A DNA stretch of 6,559 nt, taken from assembly GCA_039820405.1 (NCBI GenBank), contig JBCBQC010000171.1, positions 1 to 6,559 on the forward strand, in the 5' to 3' direction. Below the pieces are notes generated by a model that did not search any database, was not told where the DNA came from, and saw only the letters and a program-made list of their open reading frames with translations. The position numbers were made by a program, and so were the translations under genes. The stretch is from CALLVY01 sp937899855 (GTDB lineage Bacteria; Bacteroidota; Bacteroidia; Chitinophagales; Saprospiraceae). How positions within the stretch are numbered: the stretch's first letter is position 1; every line of letters starts with the position of its first letter. Of this stretch, positions 1 through 5,821 are shown piece after piece.

Positions 1-974
1 TGAAAATTGACGGCCGAGCGCGAGTTGCTCCCCGACGCGGGTAGGGCCTGGAAAAAGGCTCCCCCAATCTTAGAAATTCCGTAAGCGATCAATTCCTTGT
101 TGGCGTCGAAGTAATTCGAGTTGCTTTTGACCGACCAGAATTTGGCGATTCCCACCGATTCGACCATACTCAGAAAGGCCAGTAAAATGGCCGTGGGAAG
201 TACCGCCTGAAGGTCGGCCCAGCTGAACCACAGCAACTGAAAATGGGGCAGGCCCTGTGGCAATTCCCCCACAATTTCCACTCCCTTGGTGTCCAATTTA
301 AAAAAGATCGCCGCCGCAATGGCCAGTACCGCCGCAATGAGCCCGCCCGGAATGGCCCGGTGAATTCTCCGAAAGAGGTAGATGAGCGCCAAACCCCCGA
401 TACAAAGGGCAAAGGTCAGCGGATGAAACTGGTCCAAGTTGCGGCCGACGTAAGTCCAGGTTTCCAGTAGGGAGGGCGAACGCGGAATGTCAAAGCCCAG
501 GAGGTATTTGAATTGGCTCGTCCCGATGATGATGGCCGCGGCCGAGGTAAAGCCGATGATGACGGGGCGCGACAAAAAGCGGATCCAAAAGCCCAGCCGA
601 GCGATGCCAAAGAGCAGTTGGAGCAGGCCTACGATCAGCCCGGTTAGCAGGACGTATTTTACAAAGCTGGCCGTCTCGGGCTCGGCCACCTGCGAAATGC
701 CTTCCATGAGCAGTAGGGAAGAGATCGCGGCGGGGCCGATCGAGAGGTGCATCGAGGTGCCCAGCAGGGCGTAAAGCAGCAAGGGGACCAAGCCAGCGTA
801 CAAGCCGTAGATCGGAGGAACACCCGCCAGTAGCGCGTAGGCCATACCCTGAGGGACGAGGATGACCAGAACGTTCATTCCCGCGGCAAAGTCTTTCTTA
901 AACAATCCGAAAGAATAGTCGGATAGCCATTCGAGCGAGGGAATCAAGGATCGAAGGAAGTGCTTTTTTTTCAT
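1..974 (-). CDS. SulP-family (SLC26-like) anion permease, N-terminal 324 residues, 3' end cut off by window
   Basis: An inner-membrane permease of the SulP/SLC26 family, which moves sulfate, bicarbonate and related anions. Reading from the ATG at 974 to the window edge gives 324 uninterrupted residues. Visible SulP signatures are PQGMAYALLAGVPPIYGLYA (about 41-60), the following LGTSMHLSIGPAAISSLL stretch (71-88), and ANKELIAYGISKIGGAFF with PASGSNSRSAVNF (291-324). Many hydrophobic segments lie between about 30 and 270. The C-terminal membrane helices and the usual cytoplasmic STAS domain would lie outside the window. The start is only 11 bp after the symporter stop, with a GGGAG close to the ATG, so the two genes are almost certainly co-transcribed. 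The first codons after ATG are an A8 run (Lys-Lys-Lys). The family call is firm. The ion is not known; beside an SsuD-like enzyme, sulfate or sulfite is a reasonable inference. Confidence 0.93.
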   Translation of the reverse strand, partial: MKKKHFLRSLIPSLEWLSDYSFGLFKKDFAAGMNVLVILVPQGMAYALLAGVPPIYGLYAGLVPLLLYALLGTSMHLSIGPAAISSLLLMEGISQVAEPETASFVKYVLLTGLIVGLLQLLFGIARLGFWIRFLSRPVIIGFTSAAAIIIGTSQFKYLLGFDIPRSPSLLETWTYVGRNLDQFHPLTFALCIGGLALIYLFRRIHRAIPGGLIAAVLAIAAAIFFKLDTKGVEIVGELPQGLPHFQLLWFSWADLQAVLPTAILLAFLSMVESVGIAKFWSVKSNSNYFDANKELIAYGISKIGGAFFQALPASGSNSRSAVNF

Positions 975-985
975 ATCTCCCGGGT

Positions 986-2533
986 CTAGTGAAAGACGAG
1001 GTGCAGCAGGACCAGCGAAGCCGCCAAAACCGCTCCCATGCGCAACAATTCCGGGGAATCGTACTGGATCAGTTCTTTCCACGAACGGAAGCCGTGTCTA
1101 CCACTCATCGCCAGGGCAAAGGTAAGGGCAATCAGGATAACCCACATGGCCCGGACGAAGTAATTCATATCGGGAAACATCCAAATGATGACTAAGTGCA
1201 GCGGAATGGTACTCAAAAAGCCAATCAGGGTGGCTCGCCGGTTGGGAGTGACGGCAAAAGCAGCTACGCAAATCAGCACCACAATGCCACAGTTGATGTA
1301 GTAGCGCAGTTCATTGAGGGTATGGGTAAAGGCCGCCCCGGGGTTTTCAAACTTGAAGTAAAGCAGCACCAGCCCCATACTCACCCCCGTAAACAGGGTG
1401 ACCAGAATGGTATTTTTACCCGCCTGAATCACCTGGGCATCACTGGCGTCCGGCCGGAGGTAATCCTTGTAAATGTCGATCGACCAGAGGGTGGCCAGGG
1501 AATTGAAGGTGGAATCTACCGTACTCATCAGCGAGGCAAACAGGGCACAAAGGATGATGCCCTTGACACCGGTGGGCAGGTAGGTCTTGACCAGGTAGGG
1601 AAAGGCCATGTCCGGCTCGGCCAGCCCCCCTTCTCCCAAAATGCCGTACAGGGCAATGCCCGGTACCACGATCAAAACCGCCATGACGTATTTCATCACC
1701 CCCCCCGCCATCAAACCAATCTGCGCGTGGCGTAGGCTCTTGGCCGCCAGCGAACGCTGCATGATCGTCTGGTTGGCACACCAGTAGTTGATGTTCAACA
1801 AAAACAGTCCAAACATATGGATCCACGGCAGCTTCGGATGATCGGCAGGTAGGTAGAGGTGCATGAGCTGGGGCGTCTTTTCGTACAATTGCGACCAGCC
1901 CCCCAAGTGGCGCAGGGCGACGAAGAGCACCACAAAGCCCCCCGTGAGCAAGATGGTAAACTGGATGATATCCGTTTTGACCACCGCGTTGAGGCCCCCT
2001 AGGTAGGTGTAGGTAGCCGAGAAAATGCCCAAACCGATAATGATGACGCTGATGCGCGTAATGCGGTCGGGACTGATAAAGGCCAGAAAATCAGCAAAGA
2101 CCAAATCCGCCGCGTAAGCCCCCCAGAATAGGGCCGCCCCCAGGGTGATGGTCGAAAAGATCAGTAAATTGGCCAGGCTGTAGAGCAGGCCCACCGTCTG
2201 GCCCAGCCGCTTGCGGATGTACTGCGTCACGGTGATGACCCGTTCCTTGAGAAAGAGAGGGACGAAGATAAAGGCCGCCATCAAGATGCCCTGTACCGCA
2301 TTGATTTCCAGGCTGGCCTGCGCCAAACCGTACAAATAGGCGGAGCCCATCATCCCCAAGAACTGATAACCGTTGATGTTCGTCGCAATGCTCGACAAGG
2401 CAATGGAGGGCCAACGGAGGTTGCGCGAGCTCAGAAAATATTCCTCCACCGTAGCGTCTTCCTTGACCCTACCGGCAATGGCTACCAAAAAAATGGATAC
2501 GAAGTAGACGATGACAATTCCTAGGTCCAGCAT
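986..2533 (-). CDS. Sodium/solute symporter (SSS family), SGLT-like, probable sugar or sugar-acid importer
   Basis: A 515-residue inner-membrane Na+-coupled symporter of the solute:sodium symporter (LeuT-fold) family, normal length, with a dozen or more hydrophobic segments. It has the TM1 motif NINGYQFLGMMGS (52-64), the TM6 motif NINYWCANQTIMQRSLAAKS (247-266), and the helix ALFASLMSTVDSTFNSLATL (330-349) followed by SIDIYKDY (351-358), the region that forms the Na2 site in the family. Aligned by motif, from memory, to the galactose transporter vSGLT, the sugar contacts Gln69, Glu88, Asn260, Tyr263 and Lys294 correspond here to Gln57, Glu76, Asn247, Tyr250 and Lys281. Ser91 appears to be Ala79, and Gln428 probably Asn407. 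This supports a hydroxylated, sugar-like substrate over a proline- or acetate-type one. It sits 21 bp after the monooxygenase and 11 bp before SulP, in one operon. No Shine-Dalgarno sequence precedes the ATG. A G8 run in the coding strand (1699-1706) encodes Gly-Gly-Val and keeps the frame. Family call firm; substrate inferred. Confidence 0.95.
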   Translation of the reverse strand: MLDLGIVIVYFVSIFLVAIAGRVKEDATVEEYFLSSRNLRWPSIALSSIATNINGYQFLGMMGSAYLYGLAQASLEINAVQGILMAAFIFVPLFLKERVITVTQYIRKRLGQTVGLLYSLANLLIFSTITLGAALFWGAYAADLVFADFLAFISPDRITRISVIIIGLGIFSATYTYLGGLNAVVKTDIIQFTILLTGGFVVLFVALRHLGGWSQLYEKTPQLMHLYLPADHPKLPWIHMFGLFLLNINYWCANQTIMQRSLAAKSLRHAQIGLMAGGVMKYVMAVLIVVPGIALYGILGEGGLAEPDMAFPYLVKTYLPTGVKGIILCALFASLMSTVDSTFNSLATLWSIDIYKDYLRPDASDAQVIQAGKNTILVTLFTGVSMGLVLLYFKFENPGAAFTHTLNELRYYINCGIVVLICVAAFAVTPNRRATLIGFLSTIPLHLVIIWMFPDMNYFVRAMWVILIALTFALAMSGRHGFRSWKELIQYDSPELLRMGAVLAASLVLLHLVFH

Positions 2534-2554
2534 GGGCGTGCGAGTCGTTTTGGG

Positions 2555-3724
2555 TTAGGAGCGGATACCGGCCGCCAGGGGCGTTGGTGGAGCGGCTTGG
2601 GGCTTGCGGCCCTGTACCTCCGGCATCGAAAAGGTCTTTAATTTAGGCAGTACGTAGTTGGCAAAAAGCTTGCACTCGCTGGCGTGCGGGTAGCCCGAAA
2701 AGATAAAGGCCCGAATCCCCATGTCCAGGTAGCGTTGAATCTTGGCCAGCACCTGATCTGGATCGCCCACGATCGCTCCGCCACAACCCGACCGCGCCCG
2801 GCCGATGCCCGTCCAGAGGTTCGGCTCGGCAAAGCCATCGTCCGTCGCCAACTTGCGCATCTCCGCCTGGCGGGCCACGCCGTAGGACTTGGCATCCAGG
2901 GCCCGCTCTCGAATCTCGACGCCCTTGTCCGCATCCTGATCGATGTACTTCATCAGTTGGTGCGCCGCCGCCCGCGCTTCCGTCTCCGTCTCGCGGACGA
3001 TGACGTGCATCCGCAAGCCAAAATCTACCTTCCGACCGTAGTCAGCCGCCTTGTCACTCATATTTTGCATCAGCTCCTGGATCCGCGTTTCCGTCTCGGG
3101 CCACATGAGGTACACATCGCAGTGCTCGGCACAGAGGTCCACCGCGGCGGGGGAGTAGCCCCCGAAGTAGAGCAGCGGCCCCCCGTTCTGCTGGTAGGGC
3201 CTTACGGGGTCGGTGGTGGCCAACTGAATATTGTAAAACTCTCCCCGGTAGTCGATGTAGTCATGGGTCCAGCCCTGCTTGAGAATCTCAATGACCTCGC
3301 GCGAACGTTGGTAGCGGGCCGCCGATTCGAGCTTGGTACCCGGCAGGTCCGAAGAAATGATATTGATGGTCAGGCGACCCTTGAGGAGGTGGTCCAGCGT
3401 AGCGATGGCCCGACCGAGCATGGGGGGGTGGACTTCGCCACAGCGGATCGCCGCGAGGAGGTTGATCTGCGAGGTGAGGGGCGCAACGGCCGAGGCGAAG
3501 GTCAGTGTATCCTGCCCCACCTGATAGGACGACGGGCACAAAATATTGCGGTAGCCCAGCCGATCGGCCGTCAGCAGCACATTGGAGGTATTGGACCAAT
3601 CGCTTTTGTAACGCAGGTCGTGGTGACCCAAAAATTCATCGTCGCCATTGCAAAGGGGGGCGAACCAGGAGACCTCGGCCCCTTCCAGGTGGGGAGATCG
3701 GATGGCAATATCGGGATGTGACAT
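2555..3724 (-). CDS. LLM-class FMNH2-dependent monooxygenase, SsuD-like (alkanesulfonate/sulfosugar monooxygenase candidate)
   Basis: A 389-residue cytoplasmic TIM-barrel enzyme of the bacterial luciferase-like family, close in length and motifs to alkanesulfonate monooxygenase SsuD. SsuD uses FMNH2 from a partner reductase and O2 to split a C-S bond, giving an aldehyde and sulfite. SsuD-like blocks are TADRLGYRNIL (52-62), ATLDHLLKGRLTINIIS (108-124), RYQRSREVIEILKQGW (137-152), LLYFGGYSPAA (184-194, FMN phosphate region), FGLRMHVIVRETETEA (235-250), EPNLWTGIGRARSGCGGAIV (300-319) and FIFSGYPH (340-347). Arg238, His240, Arg311 and Tyr345 match the SsuD active-site Arg226, His228, Arg297 and Tyr331. 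The SsuD Cys54 position falls in PSSYQVGQD (64-72), which has no Cys. The last ~20 residues are a Pro/Ala-rich tail. No SsuE-like flavin reductase is adjacent. Dimethylsulfone (SfnG-type) or other LLM substrates remain possible, but the SGYPH block favours SsuD type. Confidence 0.92.
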   Translation of the reverse strand: MSHPDIAIRSPHLEGAEVSWFAPLCNGDDEFLGHHDLRYKSDWSNTSNVLLTADRLGYRNILCPSSYQVGQDTLTFASAVAPLTSQINLLAAIRCGEVHPPMLGRAIATLDHLLKGRLTINIISSDLPGTKLESAARYQRSREVIEILKQGWTHDYIDYRGEFYNIQLATTDPVRPYQQNGGPLLYFGGYSPAAVDLCAEHCDVYLMWPETETRIQELMQNMSDKAADYGRKVDFGLRMHVIVRETETEARAAAHQLMKYIDQDADKGVEIRERALDAKSYGVARQAEMRKLATDDGFAEPNLWTGIGRARSGCGGAIVGDPDQVLAKIQRYLDMGIRAFIFSGYPHASECKLFANYVLPKLKTFSMPEVQGRKPQAAPPTPLAAGIRS

Positions 3725-3784
3725 CGTGTACTATTTTTTGGTTGAAGAAAATCCGTTTGCGGTTGTGCAGGCTTGGCTCGATAC

Positions 3785-4660
3785 TTAGGGGACTTCCACA
3801 CCCGTCGCTGCTTCCCAAAGCTGGTACCAATCCTCATGGCTTAGCTGGACTTCCAGGGCTGCCCGGGCCGATTGGATCCGCTCGATTTTGGAACTGCCCA
3901 GAATGGGAAGGATGCCGGCGGGGTGTTGGAGTAGGAAGGCCAGTAAAATCTGATCGACCGTCGCCCCGTGGCTTTCGCCCAACTGCTCGATGGCCTTGCG
4001 GACCCGCTGGAGCTCGGGGGAATCGCCGTCGTTAAAAATGCGGCCCCCACCAAAGGGCGACCAAGCGCTGGGGCGGATCCCCAATCGCAGGCACTGGTCG
4101 AGCGTGCCATCGCTAAAGGCTTGCCGGTGGAGCAGCGAAATTTCTACTTGATTGGTGGCGAGGGGGGTGAAGTGATGGAGCATCTCGAATTGGGAAGGGC
4201 TAAAGTTGGATACGCCAAAAGCGCGTACCTTACCCGAGGTTTTCAACTGCTCAACGGCCGTGGCAATTTCGTGGGGATGCATCAGGAAATCGGGGCGGTG
4301 AATGAGGAAGACATCCAGTTGGTCGACCCCCAGCTCGCGCAGCGAATTTTCGGCCGACCACACCAAGTGCGCAGCCGTCGCATCGTAGGATTTGAGGCGG
4401 TGCTGGGGACGGTTCGGACTCAGGATGCGGATGCCACACTTGGTGGTGATCTGCAATTTGGTCTTCAGGTCGGGCCTTCTTTTCAGGACCCGCCCAAAGC
4501 GTTCCTCTTCCGTGTAGTGGCCGTAGATATCGGCGTGGTCAAAGTGGCTAAAACCCAGGTCGATACAAGCGTCGATAAAGCGTTCGAGGGCCTCCGTATC
4601 CAGTTGAGCTCCCCAGCTTCCCAGTCTCATGGTACCAATGATAATTGGAGAAAATTCCAT
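3785..4660 (-). CDS. Aldo/keto reductase, YdhF-like
   Basis: A 291-residue cytoplasmic NAD(P)H-dependent aldo/keto reductase, a single (alpha/beta)8 barrel of normal family length. The catalytic tetrad is visible: Asp41 and Tyr46 in FDHADIYG (40-47), Lys74 in TTKCGI (72-77) and His121 in FLIHRPD (118-124). Further motifs are GKVRAFGVSNFSPSQF, LATNQVEIS, and near the C-terminus PILGSSKIERI, the nucleotide-binding segment. The motif pattern is very close to E. coli YdhF. The ATG at 4660 is chosen because MEFSPIIIGTMRLG begins where relatives begin. The in-frame ATG at 4744 would add 28 residues encoded by the promoter and operator region. It is the first gene after the palindromic operator and lies 60 bp before the monooxygenase. 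The likely role here, by analogy with SmoB, is reduction of the aldehyde sugar left after desulfonation. That role is inferred; the family is certain. Confidence 0.95.
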   Translation of the reverse strand: MEFSPIIIGTMRLGSWGAQLDTEALERFIDACIDLGFSHFDHADIYGHYTEEERFGRVLKRRPDLKTKLQITTKCGIRILSPNRPQHRLKSYDATAAHLVWSAENSLRELGVDQLDVFLIHRPDFLMHPHEIATAVEQLKTSGKVRAFGVSNFSPSQFEMLHHFTPLATNQVEISLLHRQAFSDGTLDQCLRLGIRPSAWSPFGGGRIFNDGDSPELQRVRKAIEQLGESHGATVDQILLAFLLQHPAGILPILGSSKIERIQSARAALEVQLSHEDWYQLWEAATGVEVP

Positions 4661-4719
4661 TTCGGTAGTATAATTTTTTAATGACGAAGCGATTGTCAAA
4701 ATTTTATAGAGATACGCTA

Positions 4720-4751
4720 CAAATGTAAAAAAATAAATCAGCAATGTAAAC
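4720..4751 (-). promoter_or_regulatory. Predicted Bacteroidota-type promoter for the catabolic genes
   Basis: Reading the minus strand, TACATTTG (4727 to 4720) matches the Bacteroidota -7 consensus TAnnTTTG exactly. A weak -33-like GTTT (4751-4748) lies 20 nt upstream, inside the palindromic operator. Transcription would start near 4713, leaving a leader of about 50 nt before the aldo/keto reductase ATG at 4660. The overlap of the -33 region with the operator predicts that LacI binding blocks the promoter. The -7 match is clear; the -33 match is poor. Confidence 0.55.
4722..4729. promoter_or_regulatory. Possible extra operator half-site overlapping the -7 box
   Basis: AATGTAAA at 4722-4729 repeats the left operator half-site AATGTAAA at 4743-4750, exactly 21 bp (about two helical turns) away on the same DNA face. 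It overlaps the predicted -7 box, so bound repressor could cover the promoter core. An AT-rich 8-mer can recur by chance, so this is tentative. Confidence 0.3.
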
Positions 4752-4768
4752 GTTTACATTGCTGATTT
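4727..4768 (-). terminator. Possible intrinsic terminator of the VCBS-lacI transcript (palindrome plus T7)
   Basis: In RNA transcribed from lacI, the 34-nt palindrome folds into a stem of up to 17 bp (a small ACGT loop is likely). It is followed at once by A and then seven U residues (4733 to 4727). The stem is AT-rich, weaker than a textbook terminator. The element sits 35 nt beyond the lacI stop, where a terminator would be expected, and would separate lacI expression from the catabolic genes that follow. Confidence 0.5.
4735..4768. promoter_or_regulatory. 34-bp perfect palindrome, LacI-family operator
   Basis: A perfect inverted repeat of 17 + 17 bp with no spacer, centred between 4751 and 4752. 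The core TGTAAACGTTTACA (4745-4758) has the form expected for LacI-family operators: two half-sites joined by a central CpG, which the hinge helices of PurR/LacI-type proteins open. It lies 74 bp upstream of the aldo/keto reductase ATG, just after the lacI gene and over the predicted -33 region. The obvious ligand is the adjacent regulator (4803-5813). The symmetry extends well beyond the 14-16 bp a LacI dimer contacts, which suggests a second role as an RNA hairpin. Confidence 0.85.
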
Positions 4769-4807
4769 CCGTTTTTCGGGTAATTATCCGAAAAAATGGA
4801 AATCAGC
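4761..4807 (-). other. Imperfect stem-loop overlapping the lacI stop codon
   Basis: Two nested inverted repeats form one hairpin. The outer arms are GCTGATTTCC (4761-4770) and GGAAATCAGC (4798-4807), 10 bp perfect. The inner arms are TTTTTCGG (4772-4779) and CCGAAAAA (4788-4795), 8 bp perfect, around an 8-nt loop, with a 1-nt/2-nt internal mismatch between the stems. The distal outer arm includes the lacI stop codon TGA (4805-4803). The proximal arm shares 4761-4768 with the 34-bp palindrome, so both hairpins cannot form together on one transcript. It could be a 3'-end stabilising structure, a terminator or part of a switch. Confidence 0.5.
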
Positions 4808-5813
4808 CGGAGCGATTGGAAGAGTCGCGGATCTTCAAAACGGGGGGAAGCATCTGTTGGGTCCCGTCGATTTGGTGACCTTCTTCGCTGATCTGATTGA
4901 GTAGCAAATTGGCGGCGATCTTGCCGATGTCTTCGTTGCGCTGGTTGACGGAGGACAGGCTGGGGCTGAGGTAGGTGCAAAAGTTGCTGTCGCCAAAGCC
5001 AATGATGGCCAGCTCCTCGGGAATTTTAATGTCCAACTCCTTGACGACCCGCAGTGCCACCAGTGCCGCGATGTCTCCATTGGCCAAGATCCCATCGGGG
5101 GGCTGCTCGGATTGTAACAGTTGGCGCAGCGCTGCGATCCCCTCCTCGTGGCCATCGTCAAAGGGGATGACGGAATGTCGGCCCGCAAAGCCAATCTCGC
5201 GGAGGGCCACCAAAAAGCCCCGTTTGCGTTCCCGAAAGATGAAAACGTCCTCCCTACCCGCCAGGTGGACGATATGCCGGCAACCCTGGTCGATGAGGTG
5301 ACTGGTGGCCTGGTAGGCCCCGTTGTAATTGTTGATGACCACGCTGCTAAAGCTCCCCAGTTCGACGTAGCGGTCAAAGAAAATAACCGGGGTGTCCTCC
5401 CCCTGGAGGGCGGCGAGGTGATCGACCTCGGTCGTTTCCTTGGAGATGGAAATGATGATCCCATCGATTTTGAGCTGCTTGAGGTTTTCGATGATCTGTT
5501 GTTCTTTGTCGTAGGATTCGTGGCTCTGGCAAATGACCACGTGGTAACCCGCCTGGCTCAGTACTTCTTCCATGCTTTTGATGGAGGAGGAAAACACCTC
5601 GCGATCGATGATGGGAATCACGATGCCAATGGACCCACTCTTGCCCTTGCGCAAACCCGCCGCAATCTTGTTGGGGCGGTAATTGAGCTTCTTGGCCATA
5701 GCCAGTACCTTCTTGCGCGTGGCGGGCTTTACCTTGTAGCTTTCGTTGAACACCCGCGATACGGTCGCCAAAGAAACCCCCGTGGCTTGCGCCAAATCTT
5801 TCATGTTTGCCAT
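4803..5813 (-). CDS. LacI/GalR-family transcriptional regulator
   Basis: A complete 336-residue cytoplasmic repressor of normal LacI-family length. The N-terminal helix-turn-helix spans about residues 4-25 (KDLAQATGVSLATVSRVFN), followed by LNYRPNKIAAGLRKGKSGSI (43-62) with the hinge helix. Leu54 matches the hinge leucine that enters the central CpG of PurR/LacI operators. The periplasmic-binding-protein-like effector domain runs from about 61 to 330, with FFDR (145-148), NGDIAALVALRVVKELDIKI (245-264), AIIGFGD (269-275) and SPSLSSVNQ (283-291). The family mostly senses sugars or sugar phosphates. A Met at position 4 is a possible alternative start; the ATG at 5813 is kept because it lies 8 bp after the VCBS stop. 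Its own operator is not visible upstream, so it is probably expressed with the VCBS gene and represses the downstream catabolic operon through the palindrome at 4735-4768. Confidence 0.96.
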   Translation of the reverse strand: MANMKDLAQATGVSLATVSRVFNESYKVKPATRKKVLAMAKKLNYRPNKIAAGLRKGKSGSIGIVIPIIDREVFSSSIKSMEEVLSQAGYHVVICQSHESYDKEQQIIENLKQLKIDGIIISISKETTEVDHLAALQGEDTPVIFFDRYVELGSFSSVVINNYNGAYQATSHLIDQGCRHIVHLAGREDVFIFRERKRGFLVALREIGFAGRHSVIPFDDGHEEGIAALRQLLQSEQPPDGILANGDIAALVALRVVKELDIKIPEELAIIGFGDSNFCTYLSPSLSSVNQRNEDIGKIAANLLLNQISEEGHQIDGTQQMLPPVLKIRDSSNRSG

Positions 5814-5821
5814 AAATCAAA

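Noticed and set aside
1699..1706. C8 run (G8 on the coding strand) in the symporter, and A8 (coding strand) at 964-971 just after the SulP start: possible phase-variable tracts
   Set aside because: Both are in frame and give intact, well-conserved proteins. A single sequence shows no length variation, and runs of eight also occur by chance.
2684..3721. Long plus-strand open frame (345 codons) opposite the monooxygenase, and similar ones at 1196-1735, 3968-4681 and 5121-5840
   Set aside because: They lie antisense to genes with clear family motifs, show no recognisable domains of their own, and are the expected by-product of GC-rich coding sequence with few stops on the opposite strand.
3725..3784. 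60-bp gap between the aldo/keto reductase and monooxygenase as a separate promoter or terminator
   Set aside because: I found no TAnnTTTG box, no operator copy and no stable hairpin with a T-tract here; only a trivial 3-bp stem. It is best read as an intra-operon spacer.
4661..4744. 28-residue N-terminal extension of the aldo/keto reductase from the ATG at 4744
   Set aside because: The extension would be encoded by part of the operator, the -7 box and the leader. Its hydrophobic, low-complexity sequence has no counterpart in related aldo/keto reductases, which start near MEFSPIIIG.
5814..5821. Separate promoter or operator for lacI directly upstream of its start
   Set aside because: The gap is only 8 bp and I see neither a -7 box nor a copy of the palindrome just upstream; one could still exist further inside the VCBS gene.
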